A DNA stretch of 64,000 bases. Origin: DATFCK01 sp963728975 (lineage in GTDB: Bacteria; Verrucomicrobiota; Verrucomicrobiia; Chthoniobacterales; UBA10450). A model generated the notes under the pieces. It was not told where the DNA came from, did no database searches, and was given only the letters and a program-made list of their open reading frames with translations. The stretch is taken from contig CAVSMF010000002.1 of NCBI GenBank assembly GCA_963728975.1, positions 1 to 64,000 on the forward strand. Reading direction: 5' to 3'. Shown here piece by piece: positions 15,524-21,771 of this stretch. Positions within the stretch are counted from its first letter, which is position 1. Each line of letters starts with the position of its first letter. The position numbers and the translations under genes are program-made.

Positions 15524-15919
15524 GAGAGTCGGAGGCAAATGTTCACCATCAGTCCAACGCCAATACTCCAGCGGCTCAAGGCGTCCACCACAAGCACATT
15601 TGTGAGACGGCGTATCGAACTGCGCCGTGCGGCACGCTGGACAAATCATCCGGAGCTGAATGGCTGACGGGGCGATCAAACGCCGGCCAAACAACTCATA
15701 GCGGCCGATCAACGCATGCGATAAGTAAAACAGCACGAAAGCAACAGAGAAAGTGAATAGCACAGCCGCGATGGAAGGACCAGCACGAGAATACGGCAGC
15801 AGCAACACTAAGATCGTGAGGCATGCCGAGAGTACCAATGGCCCCACGGGACTGAATCGCCGTTTATCGTTGCGGCGATCGATCGCCGCTATCTCATCAT
15901 CGTTTCGTCGCACCCACAT
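15518..15919 (-). CDS. Cassette: two-span membrane protein with zinc ribbon
   Basis: This is a 133-aa protein. A basic N-terminus is followed by two membrane segments (about 27-45 and 50-72) and a cytoplasmic C-terminal zinc ribbon CPAC...CACG. The cassette protein at 17607 has the same plan (two spans, then CPFC...CRYCG) without clear sequence similarity. Such ribbons bind metal for structure and often mediate protein contacts. The stop codon falls in the attC core. Confidence 0.78.
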   Translation of the reverse strand: MWVRRNDDEIAAIDRRNDKRRFSPVGPLVLSACLTILVLLLPYSRAGPSIAAVLFTFSVAFVLFYLSHALIGRYELFGRRLIAPSAIQLRMICPACRTAQFDTPSHKCACGGRLEPLEYWRWTDGEHLPPTLT

Positions 15920-15928
15920 GCGTCACTC

Positions 15929-16051
15929 ACCTAACGAGAACAAGATGAGCCACCGCTGGCGAGAGCGCGCGTGGCAGCGGGATGCGAGGTTCGAGTCATG
16001 GAAAACTTGGGCGTACGCCGGCCAGTGGTTGGCTCCATCGCTTGGTTAGAC
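15929..16051 (-). other. attC site, 123 bp
   Basis: Cores ACCTAAC and GTTAGAC. Inner type CTGGCGAGAGCGC...TACGCCGGCCAGTGGTTGGC. Confidence 0.9.
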
Positions 16052-16064
16052 GATTGAGGTGGCA

Positions 16065-16352
16065 TCAGAAAAAGTAATGCAAAATAACTGCAATGGCGAT
16101 AGCGGCCCACAAAACAAGCATGATGATACCGCGGATTCGAACCTCTCGTTCGTGGCGCTCCGCTCGCTCATCGTATGTTTTCTGGTGCTCTTCGTGCAAG
16201 GCGAGCTGTCGCTCCCAAAGCTCTTGCGGCTTCTCCTGTCGCTGCGCTCGCTCCTCATGGCGCTCCAGTGACTGCCGCGTCAGCGCAAGCTGCTCTTCCT
16301 GCAGTGCGCACAAACGCTCCAACAATGTCTTTGTGGAGTCGTCGTCTGCCAT
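16065..16352 (-). CDS. Cassette: coiled-coil, tail-anchored membrane protein
   Basis: This is a 95-aa protein. A long charged helix (about residues 5-70, rich in Glu, Gln, Arg and His, for example LQEEQLALTRQSLERHEERA) predicts a coiled coil, followed by one C-terminal membrane span (IIMLVLWAAIAIAVILHYFF). The bulk would be cytoplasmic. The family is not recognised. ATG 20 bases from the attC core. Confidence 0.78.
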   Translation of the reverse strand: MADDDSTKTLLERLCALQEEQLALTRQSLERHEERAQRQEKPQELWERQLALHEEHQKTYDERAERHEREVRIRGIIMLVLWAAIAIAVILHYFF

Positions 16353-16368
16353 ATCGCGCGATGCTATC

Positions 16369-16491
16369 GTCTAACGAGAATTAGATCAGCGTATCGCTAC
16401 TGGGAGCGGCGCTGTGCTTTTGGTGGAGGGTGTAGTCATTAAAAGGCTGGTCGCTGGCCGGGTAGCGATTCGCTGCATCGCCGGGTTAGAT
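16369..16491 (-). other. attC site, 123 bp
   Basis: Cores GTCTAAC and GTTAGAT. It is nearly identical to the site at 14870 although the attached genes are unrelated. Confidence 0.88.
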
Positions 16492-16511
16492 GAGAACGCC
16501 AACATAGAACT

Positions 16512-16718
16512 CTACGGTCCCCCAACAAAAGAGCCGATGAAAAGAATCGCACCGACAGCAAGTAAAGCGACCCCAACCCAGATAAGCGAGCCAGTATCAG
16601 ACAGAGTTGCGAAACCACTGGTGTAACTACGAGGACTTCTCCCCACGCTCGGTAAACAGATCAAGCCGAACACTGCGAGAGCGGCACCGATGATCCTGAT
16701 CCAAATGCGCGGTGTCAT
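16512..16718 (-). CDS. Cassette: small two-span membrane protein
   Basis: This is a 68-aa protein with two hydrophobic segments (about 6-23, IRIIGAALAVFGLICLP, and 45-65, IWVGVALLAVGAILFIGSF) joined by a short polar loop. It has no charged motif and no known family. The ATG at 16718 is used because the upstream extension translates attC sequence. Confidence 0.68.
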   Translation of the reverse strand: MTPRIWIRIIGAALAVFGLICLPSVGRSPRSYTSGFATLSDTGSLIWVGVALLAVGAILFIGSFVGGP

Positions 16719-16736
16719 ACAGTGTGCGGCATCCAC

Positions 16737-16862
16737 ATCTAACGAGAACAAGCTGAGCTACCGCCACTGAGGGCGAGCATACAATCGGAGGACAGAGGAC
16801 GGAAGACAGAGAACAGCCCGAACGCGCGACGGGTGGCGGTTAGCTCCAGCCTCTGGTTAGAT
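16737..16862 (-). other. attC site, 126 bp
   Basis: Cores ATCTAAC and GTTAGAT. It has the repeat-cassette type with the same purine-rich apex as the site at 6289 and is attached to copy F. Confidence 0.9.
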
Positions 16863-17023
16863 CGAAACCGTGCCATCTCGCGATAGCGGCTCACGCCTCG
16901 CTGCAAACACCAGGCAGAATGATCAGAAAGATTCATCGAAGATGGATGACGCGCTGGACTCAGGATACCGGGAACTCTGCGGCTACACAAGAATGACGAC
17001 TCATCATCGCAGCGGGCGTTTCG
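16863..17023 (-). repeat. Repeated cassette body, copy F (161 bp)
   Basis: It is of the copy D type: the right arm of the terminal stem is replaced by CTCACGCCTCGCTGCAAACACC. Length is unchanged. Confidence 0.8.
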
Positions 17024-17146
17024 ATCTAACGAGAATAAGCTGAGCTGCCGCCACCGAGGGCGGACTCGGCTCGAAGTGGAAGTCTTTTAGCCATTTGAAA
17101 TGCGAACGCGCGACGGGTGGCGGTTAGCTCCAGCGCCCGGTTAGGT
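17024..17146 (-). other. attC site, 123 bp
   Basis: Cores ATCTAAC and GTTAGGT. It has the repeat-cassette type but is attached to a real gene (17158-17487). Confidence 0.9.
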
Positions 17147-17157
17147 CTTTGTGCGTG

Positions 17158-17487
17158 CTAATAAACAGTAATCGTTCTTTCTGCTTCGGCCGACAACGGG
17201 GATTTCTCGTCTATCTGCCATCCCGCCTGATGACGAATAACATACATGGTGGTACCACTCCAACCAGTCCGATCGCCATCGTACTCTTTGGTCTGGACAC
17301 GGATGCGATCGCGCCGAACGGCATCCAATGTGATGAGAGTATGGCCAAAATGTGGCGACCTGTGCGCCAAGCGCCGAATCTCCTGAACGTCTTGCCCCGA
17401 CAAAGCGGTGGCATAGCGCCCGCGGACCCGAACCGATGTCGTGCAGGCGGTGAGCAAAAGAGCGGCGAAAACAAGCTGTGGTCTCAT
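17158..17487 (-). CDS. Cassette: small lipoprotein
   Basis: This is a 109-aa lipoprotein with lipobox LLTAC (Cys at about 15). The mature part has LSGQDVQEIRRLAHRSPHFGH, then strands DRIRVQTKEYDGDRTGWSG and YVIRHQAGWQIDEKS. A basic, mixed fold is likely. No family is recognised. ATG two bases from the attC core, as is usual in this array. Confidence 0.78.
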   Translation of the reverse strand: MRPQLVFAALLLTACTTSVRVRGRYATALSGQDVQEIRRLAHRSPHFGHTLITLDAVRRDRIRVQTKEYDGDRTGWSGTTMYVIRHQAGWQIDEKSPLSAEAERTITVY

Positions 17488-17489
17488 GG

Positions 17490-17612
17490 ACCTAACGAGA
17501 ACAAGATGAGCGACGGCGGACGAGGGCGCGCGGCGCTTGTGGTGAAGCTGTGGAAGTCATCTGAAATATGAACGCGCAGCGGTCCGCCGTTCGCTCCATC
17601 GCATGGTTAGGT
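17490..17612 (-). other. attC site, 123 bp
   Basis: Cores ACCTAAC and GTTAGGT. Inner type GCGACGGCGGACGAGGGCGC...GCAGCGGTCCGCCGTTCGC, seen once only. Confidence 0.88.
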
Positions 17613-17951
17613 TTGATTCTTGTGTGTTCCTTCGGACTCACTCATAATTCGGTTGTATTCCTTGATCATCTCCGCTCGTATAGCCGAGTCGGTTACATCG
17701 CGGCCACAGTAACGGCATACGCGCGCCTCCCGCTTAATCACTTCAGCGCAGAATGGGCACTTCTTCATACCTTCAGCGAATTTTCCGCGCTCTATTGCTG
17801 CGGTGTCGGACTTAATTAGGAGCGCGGCTGGCAGGGCAACAATGAATAGAGCCGCGCCGAAAACCCACCAAAGAACGAAGTCGCGACCCTTATTTCGCGC
17901 GATCGCTGCCGGAATCAAACCAATCAGAACAGCAATGATAATGATTTCCAT
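17607..17951 (-). CDS. Cassette: two-span membrane protein with zinc ribbon
   Basis: This is a 114-aa protein. Two membrane spans (about 2-18 and 27-47) are followed by a zinc ribbon, KKCPFCAEVIKREARVCRYCG, close to the consensus of the common double-Cys ribbon, and a charged tail (EMIKEYNRIMSESEG). Proteins with this layout are frequent in bacterial genomes and mostly unstudied. The stop codon is supplied by the attC core. Confidence 0.83.
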   Translation of the reverse strand: MEIIIIAVLIGLIPAAIARNKGRDFVLWWVFGAALFIVALPAALLIKSDTAAIERGKFAEGMKKCPFCAEVIKREARVCRYCGRDVTDSAIRAEMIKEYNRIMSESEGTHKNQT

Positions 17952-17963
17952 CTGTGCTGTGGA

Positions 17964-18087
17964 ACCTAACGAGACGGAGCTCAGCCACCGCTGGCGGGAG
18001 CGAGCGTGGCAAATACTAGGAACTGTTTCATAAAATTAAATCTGGGCGACACACCGGCCAGCGGTTGGCTGGAGCGATTGGTTAGGT
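17964..18087 (-). other. attC site, 124 bp
   Basis: Cores ACCTAAC and GTTAGGT. The left arm is GAGACGGAGCTCAGCCACC. The apex is AT-rich (AATACTAGGAACTGTTTCAT). Confidence 0.88.
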
Positions 18088-18363
18088 CTGTGTTTGTCTG
18101 TGGCCAGCCGGATTTGTATCTGGATGTCCCACTCCGCCTGGGGAACGGCGCGCAATGGTTTCGAGAGATCTTGAAATGTCGGTTGTAATCGTGCGAATAA
18201 AAGACTCCGTTTGCTCCTGTGATTTCCGCTGAAATGCCAGCTGTTGGTCAAGAAGCTTTTGCTGATAGCGAAAATTGAAGCAGGCGCCAGCCCACGCACC
18301 GATTAAAGCAGAAATGATTGAGATGGCAGCGCCGGTGATCGCGGAAATAACAATAGCGTTCAT
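18082..18363 (-). CDS. Two-gene cassette, second gene: one-span coiled-coil protein
   Basis: This is a 93-aa protein. An N-terminal membrane span (about 3-25, IVISAITGAAISIISALIGA) is followed by an amphipathic, Gln-rich helix (QQKLLDQQLAFQRKSQEQTE) and a basic tail. The start at 18363 was chosen because the longer frame begins with a non-hydrophobic stretch inside the upstream gene spacer. Only 22 bp and no attC separate it from the gene at 18386, so both belong to one cassette and are probably read together. The stop lies in the attC core. Confidence 0.7.
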   Translation of the reverse strand: MNAIVISAITGAAISIISALIGAWAGACFNFRYQQKLLDQQLAFQRKSQEQTESFIRTITTDISRSLETIARRSPGGVGHPDTNPAGHRQTQT

Positions 18364-18385
18364 TTCGGTAGTCTTAAAGTATTGT

Positions 18386-18685
18386 TTAGGTCTTGGGTGG
18401 GATTTTCTCACTGACTAGTGTGTACAGATGCTCCGCTGCAGCACGTGTGTTGTCTTCAATGCTGAGAAACACTCGCACCAGTTCTCCGGCATAAATCATC
18501 GCTAAACCGGTAAGTGCCATGCCACCGACGAATGGCAGTGCGAGGACAGATCCAGCGCCGCTAGAGCCGCTAAACAGTCCAACGATCGCGAGCACGAAAT
18601 GTATCCCGCCAAACACGAAAAGAATCCAGCCGAGGATCAACAAAAGCAGAGAAACGAATCGGAGAACAGGAAATCGCTTTTTCAT
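18386..18685 (-). CDS. Two-gene cassette, first gene: membrane protein
   Basis: This is a 99-aa protein with two to three membrane segments (about 9-38 and 44-68: VSLLLLILGWILFVFGGIHF, VLALPFVGGMALTGLAMIYA) and a soluble helical end (LSIEDNTRAAAEHLYTLVSE). It is followed after 22 bp by the one-span protein gene at 18082, and together they may form a small membrane complex. No family is known. Confidence 0.75.
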   Translation of the reverse strand: MKKRFPVLRFVSLLLLILGWILFVFGGIHFVLAIVGLFSGSSGAGSVLALPFVGGMALTGLAMIYAGELVRVFLSIEDNTRAAAEHLYTLVSEKIPPKT

Positions 18686-18712
18686 GGGCCGTACTGTAGC
18701 GCGTAATACTAG

Positions 18713-18835
18713 ACCTAACGAGAAAAAGCTGAGCTACCGCCACTGAGAGCGGGCTCGGCTCGAAGTGGAACTGATTTAGCCATTTGAAATGCGAACGCGC
18801 GACGGGTGGCGGTTAGCTCCAGCGTCTGGTTAGAT
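18713..18835 (-). other. attC site, 123 bp
   Basis: Cores ACCTAAC and GTTAGAT. It has the repeat-cassette type and is attached to copy G. Confidence 0.9.
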
Positions 18836-18996
18836 CGAAACCGTGCCATCTCGCGATAGCGGCTCACAGCTCGCAGCAAATGAAAGGCAGAATGATCAAA
18901 ATGCTTCATCGAAAACAGACGACGCGCTGGGCTCACGATACCGGCAACTCTCCGGCGACACAAGAATGGCGACTCATCATCGCAGCGGGAGTTTGG
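18836..18996 (-). repeat. Repeated cassette body, copy G (161 bp)
   Basis: The left half is of the D/F type with AGCTCGCAGCAAATGAAAGG, so the terminal stem is lost. The right half is almost identical to copy B. Confidence 0.8.
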
Positions 18997-19120
18997 ATCT
19001 AACGGGAACAAGATGAGCCACCACTGGCGAGAGCGCGCGTGGCGGGCGGGATGTAAGGTTGGAGTCATGGGAAACTTGGGCGTATGCCGGCCAGTGGTTG
19101 GCTCCATCGCCTGGTTAGGT
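18997..19120 (-). other. attC site, 124 bp
   Basis: Cores ATCTAAC and GTTAGGT. The base after the core differs (AACGGGAACAAG rather than AACGAGAACAAG). Confidence 0.88.
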
Positions 19121-19519
19121 CCCTTTTTGGTGTTGTGCGTCGTAGTGCTTGGCTGCTTCTGTCTGTGCTTTCTCAAGAACGTCGCTACCGAAGCGTCGCT
19201 TAATTTCTGGCTCGGAAATGGCGTTGTAGCCAAACGCGTGTCCATCTGCTTTGGGATCCACAATATCGCTTGCGACCCGACGTAGCTCAATATGATAGCG
19301 GTCCCGCAGAATATCTGCGTATTCTTGCTCCCCTTTCCGCGGGAAACCGTACTCTTCTATCACGAGACGACCGGCACGCATGTCAGTTTCCGCCTGCGCT
19401 CGACCAGCCTCATACGCGGCTCGAGAATAAGGCATGTGCTCTGAGGTGTAGGCGATGTCCGGATCCTTTGCGCCGCAACCAGCAAGAACAACGCAAGCGA
19501 TCACACATACCGCGCGCAT
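19115..19519 (-). CDS. Cassette: lipoprotein of unknown function
   Basis: This is a 134-aa lipoprotein: lipobox VVLAGC (Cys at about 15), then a charged, mostly helical body (SRAAYEAGRAQAETDMRAGR, YADILRDRYHIELRRVASD) with a C-terminal DVLEKAQTEAAKHYDAQHQ. It may be a periplasmic coiled or helical-bundle protein. The frame upstream of 19519 only translates attC. The stop codon is in the attC core. Confidence 0.78.
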   Translation of the reverse strand: MRAVCVIACVVLAGCGAKDPDIAYTSEHMPYSRAAYEAGRAQAETDMRAGRLVIEEYGFPRKGEQEYADILRDRYHIELRRVASDIVDPKADGHAFGYNAISEPEIKRRFGSDVLEKAQTEAAKHYDAQHQKGT

Positions 19520-19521
19520 GG

Positions 19522-19649
19522 ACCTAACGAGACCAAGATAAGCTACGGCCACTGGGACTGCGGCCAAGCTGCGGACAAAGTATATAAGTCATCGAGAAAA
19601 TTCTCAAAGCCGTACCGTAGTGGCCGTTAGCTTCATCGCCTGGTTAGGC
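19522..19649 (-). other. attC site, 128 bp
   Basis: Cores ACCTAAC and GTTAGGC. The inner type TAAGCTACGGCCACTGGGACTG is shared with the site at 4774. Confidence 0.88.
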
Positions 19650-19651
19650 GG

Positions 19652-20071
19652 TCAGCCGGTGACAAGAATGTGGCGATCATTCAACTCTAGTGTCCCATGT
19701 CCGGGCGCAATTCGCCAACCGGCGGAACCTCGCTCTATAAGAAGATAACCGATCTTCGGCTTATTCTGCTCAAGGTAGGAGATACCGCCACTGAGGTCAT
19801 ACCGGTCCACGTAATTTGGGCAATAGAAGGCCTCAAGGCGAGAGGGGCTGACAACAATCACTCGGAAGATCGGCGACCAGGGAGCTAGTGTGGCAAGCCG
19901 GGCCCGTGCGGTAGCTAATGCAATTTGCAACTCGCCCTCTGCGATCGAATCCCGCCAGCCTGTAATGTCGGGACCCGGATTTGGCGTTTCAGCACGCTGG
20001 TTGATCGGCACAGTCTCTGCACACGACATCAGCGCCGCGAGCGGGATCACCAACGCGCATGAGTGCTTCAT
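19652..20071 (-). CDS. Cassette: lipoprotein, paralogue of 10486-10887
   Basis: This is a 139-aa lipoprotein with lipobox LMSC (Cys at about 16). The body has ELQIALATARARLATLAPWS, IFRVIVVSPSRLEAFYCPNY and GYLLIERGSAGWRIAPGHG, the same order and spacing as the cassette protein at 10486. The two differ strongly outside these blocks, so they diverged before or long after capture rather than by a recent duplication of the cassette. The function is unknown. Confidence 0.8.
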   Translation of the reverse strand: MKHSCALVIPLAALMSCAETVPINQRAETPNPGPDITGWRDSIAEGELQIALATARARLATLAPWSPIFRVIVVSPSRLEAFYCPNYVDRYDLSGGISYLEQNKPKIGYLLIERGSAGWRIAPGHGTLELNDRHILVTG

Positions 20072-20073
20072 AG

Positions 20074-20196
20074 GCCTAACGAGAACAAGATCAGCCACCA
20101 CTGGCGAGAGCGAGCGTGGCAGCGGGATGTGAGGATGGAAGTCATGGAAAATTGAGCGTACGCCGGCCAGTGGTTGGCTGCATCGATTGGTTAGAT
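20074..20196 (-). other. attC site, 123 bp
   Basis: Cores GCCTAAC and GTTAGAT. It has the common CTGGCGAGAGCG type. It belongs to the damaged cassette on its right. Confidence 0.9.
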
Positions 20197-20691
20197 GTCC
20201 CGTCATTCGGATAGCAGCATGCTGATTTGCTGATCGTGATCACGAGTATCACTCTGCTTGGCTGTCCGCGACGAAGTAGCGGAACATCAGCGTCACAAAC
20301 TAAGACAACTTCGCGATTGCCTATGGACACTGACTCGAGTAGATCGAACGTCGATTTCGCACCTCTGGCAGTCACGCGACGATAAAAGCTACCAATCTAC
20401 CCGACGGCTCACGCATCTCTCAGACGTGACGAGCTGCCCAGCGATAACGCAGTCCATAACGGCAGATCTACTGGCCGCGTGCGAACGTAAGGTCGGGATC
20501 AGCGACGCTCGCAAGGCGCTGATCGAGTCATCATGTCGGCGAATCGGTGAGTCGGCTGCCGTGCAGCGCGGAAGATCAACGCGTCGCAGATCGATCGGCT
20601 GTCGCGCAGGACGAGCAGAACGATCGCCAATGTCGAGATCAGCAGGACAAGATGAGCGATCAAGCTAATGCATGGCGATCACGCAGTGGTC
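20197..20691 (-). pseudogene. Cassette body with broken gene
   Basis: A minus-strand frame from 20375 leftward reads VTARGAKSTFDLLESVSIGN, EVVLVCDADVPLLRRGQ and RVILVITISKS, which looks like the C-terminal half of a real protein and ends in the attC. Upstream of it no frame continues for more than a few dozen codons. Either the gene has decayed or the sequence between about 20,390 and 20,690 contains base-calling insertions. No family can be named. Confidence 0.45.
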
Positions 20692-20818
20692 ATCTAACGA
20701 GAACAAGATGAGCCACCACTGGCGAGAGCGAGCGTGGCATGCGGGATGTGAGATTCTAGTCATGGAAAATGTGAAGGCGTACGCCGGCCAGCTGGTTGGC
20801 TCCAGCGACTGGTTAGAC
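20692..20818 (-). other. attC site with extra bases, 127 bp
   Basis: Cores ATCTAAC and GTTAGAC. Compared with the 123-bp sites of the same type it has scattered single extra bases (for example CCAGCTGGTTGG for CCAGTGGTTGG). Confidence 0.85.
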
Positions 20819-21119
20819 GATTGGCTCATCGCTGTAGCGGATAGACTGTCACGAATAGTCATAGCTCGTCCAAGCATAAAAACCGAGGCTCGCGAAGAAA
20901 CCATGCTCTAGATCTCGAGCTGGCGATGACTCGAGCGTGACAGATCCGCTGTACATCCACAACGCGACGGCAGCTCGGCTCGCGGCAATGCATGGAATGC
21001 GCAGAGGCGGGCAAGGCGTAGACTAATGCTCGCTCAGCGGAACGTGCCGCGAGAGCGGCTTTGCCGAGCAACTCAGCTTCCGTGGCGCGTATGCCAGCAT
21101 CAGGGCGCGACCTGTAGTC
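20819..21119 (-). pseudogene. Cassette body with broken gene
   Basis: A minus-strand frame starting next to the right-hand attC reads DYRSRPDAGIRATEAELL, then GKAALAARSAERALVYALP, plausible coding sequence for a soluble helical protein. It loses sense after about 40 codons, and another frame picks up near the left end. One or more frameshifts are needed to rebuild a gene. Whether they are real is unclear. Confidence 0.4.
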
Positions 21120-21258
21120 GTCTAACGAGAACAAGATGAGCCACCGCCGGCGCGAGGCGCATGGCTATGCGGTGATAGTAAGATGTTCGAGTCATCGGAA
21201 AGACGCTAGGCTGCACGCCGGGCTGGATCGGTATGGCTCCATCTGCTTGGAATTAGAC
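21120..21258 (-). other. Degenerate attC site, about 139 bp
   Basis: The left core GTCTAACGAGAACAAG is perfect. The right end reads GGCTCCATCTGCTTGGAATTAGAC, the usual GGCTCCATCGCTTGGTTAGAC with extra bases. About 16 bases are added in all. Confidence 0.75.
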
Positions 21259-21401
21259 GCGCCTGGAGCGTGCTAATCGCAGTAGCGTACGTCAACAGTC
21301 CGCTTCTAGCGACGAAACTGTTCTGCTGCATCGAAAAAGCGATGCCACTGCGCGAATACAATCGCAGCGATACCTGAGTAGCAGTGGCAACGATTCGATG
21401 A
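21259..21401. other. Short cassette body without recognisable gene
   Basis: These 143 bp between two degenerate attC sites show no open frame longer than about 30 codons and no similarity to the repeated cassette. Confidence 0.4.
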
Positions 21402-21503
21402 GATGAACGAGAATAAGATCAGCGACGCCTGGTCACGGAGCTGACCCGCGCGTTGAGGTGAGTTCGGAGGCGCCATGAAAGCCACAGCGCTGGCGTGCTA
21501 GAC
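21402..21503 (-). other. Degenerate attC site
   Basis: GATGAACGAGAATAAGATCAG at the left matches the usual left arm except for the core (GATGAAC for RYYYAAC), and the right end is GCTAGAC. The inner arms still pair in part (AGCGACGCC). Confidence 0.5.
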
Positions 21504-21666
21504 GCAGCTGAAAATCGATCTGATGCGGTCGAAGGTCGGCAATTCCATCGCGGCGCGATCGACACTGGTGGAACGATCTCGATCGGAGTTGCTGGCTACT
21601 GATACGAGCGCAACGGATACGCTGAGGCAATGCACAAAGATGGCTACAGATGCGCGCTATTGCATC
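21504..21666. other. attI-proximal cassette body without recognisable gene
   Basis: These 163 bp of GATCG-rich sequence lie between the last degenerate attC and the junction with attI. No convincing frame is seen on either strand. Confidence 0.4.
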
Positions 21667-21771
21667 GTCTAACGAGAAGTAGACCGAATTATTCGGTAAT
21701 TTAGGGTGAAAAGCTGAATCATTCGGTCTAATTCGCTTGTGTTGGTGGGCCTTGACGGACAAATCTGGGGG
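21667..21771. other. attI: Candidate attI site and intI promoter region
   Basis: The last cassette core GTCTAAC (21667-21673) is followed by unique sequence that is not attC. It has ACCGAATTATTCGGT (arms of 7 with one spacer base) and a second copy of the right arm, GAATCATTCGGTC, so GACCGAAT and ATTCGGTC form an inverted repeat about 35 bp apart. Integrase arm sites or an operator would be expected here, between divergent intI and the array. No clear promoter boxes could be read for either direction. Confidence 0.6.

Noticed and set aside
20258..20668. 136-residue plus-strand frame
   Set aside because: Arg/Ser-rich sequence without motif in the anomalous region, antisense to a more convincing frame fragment.
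21667..21771. Defined Pc promoter, LexA box or integrase arm sites in the attI region
   Set aside because: The inverted repeat ACCGAAT/ATTCGGT is clear, but no pair of promoter boxes or known LexA motif could be read, so none is annotated.
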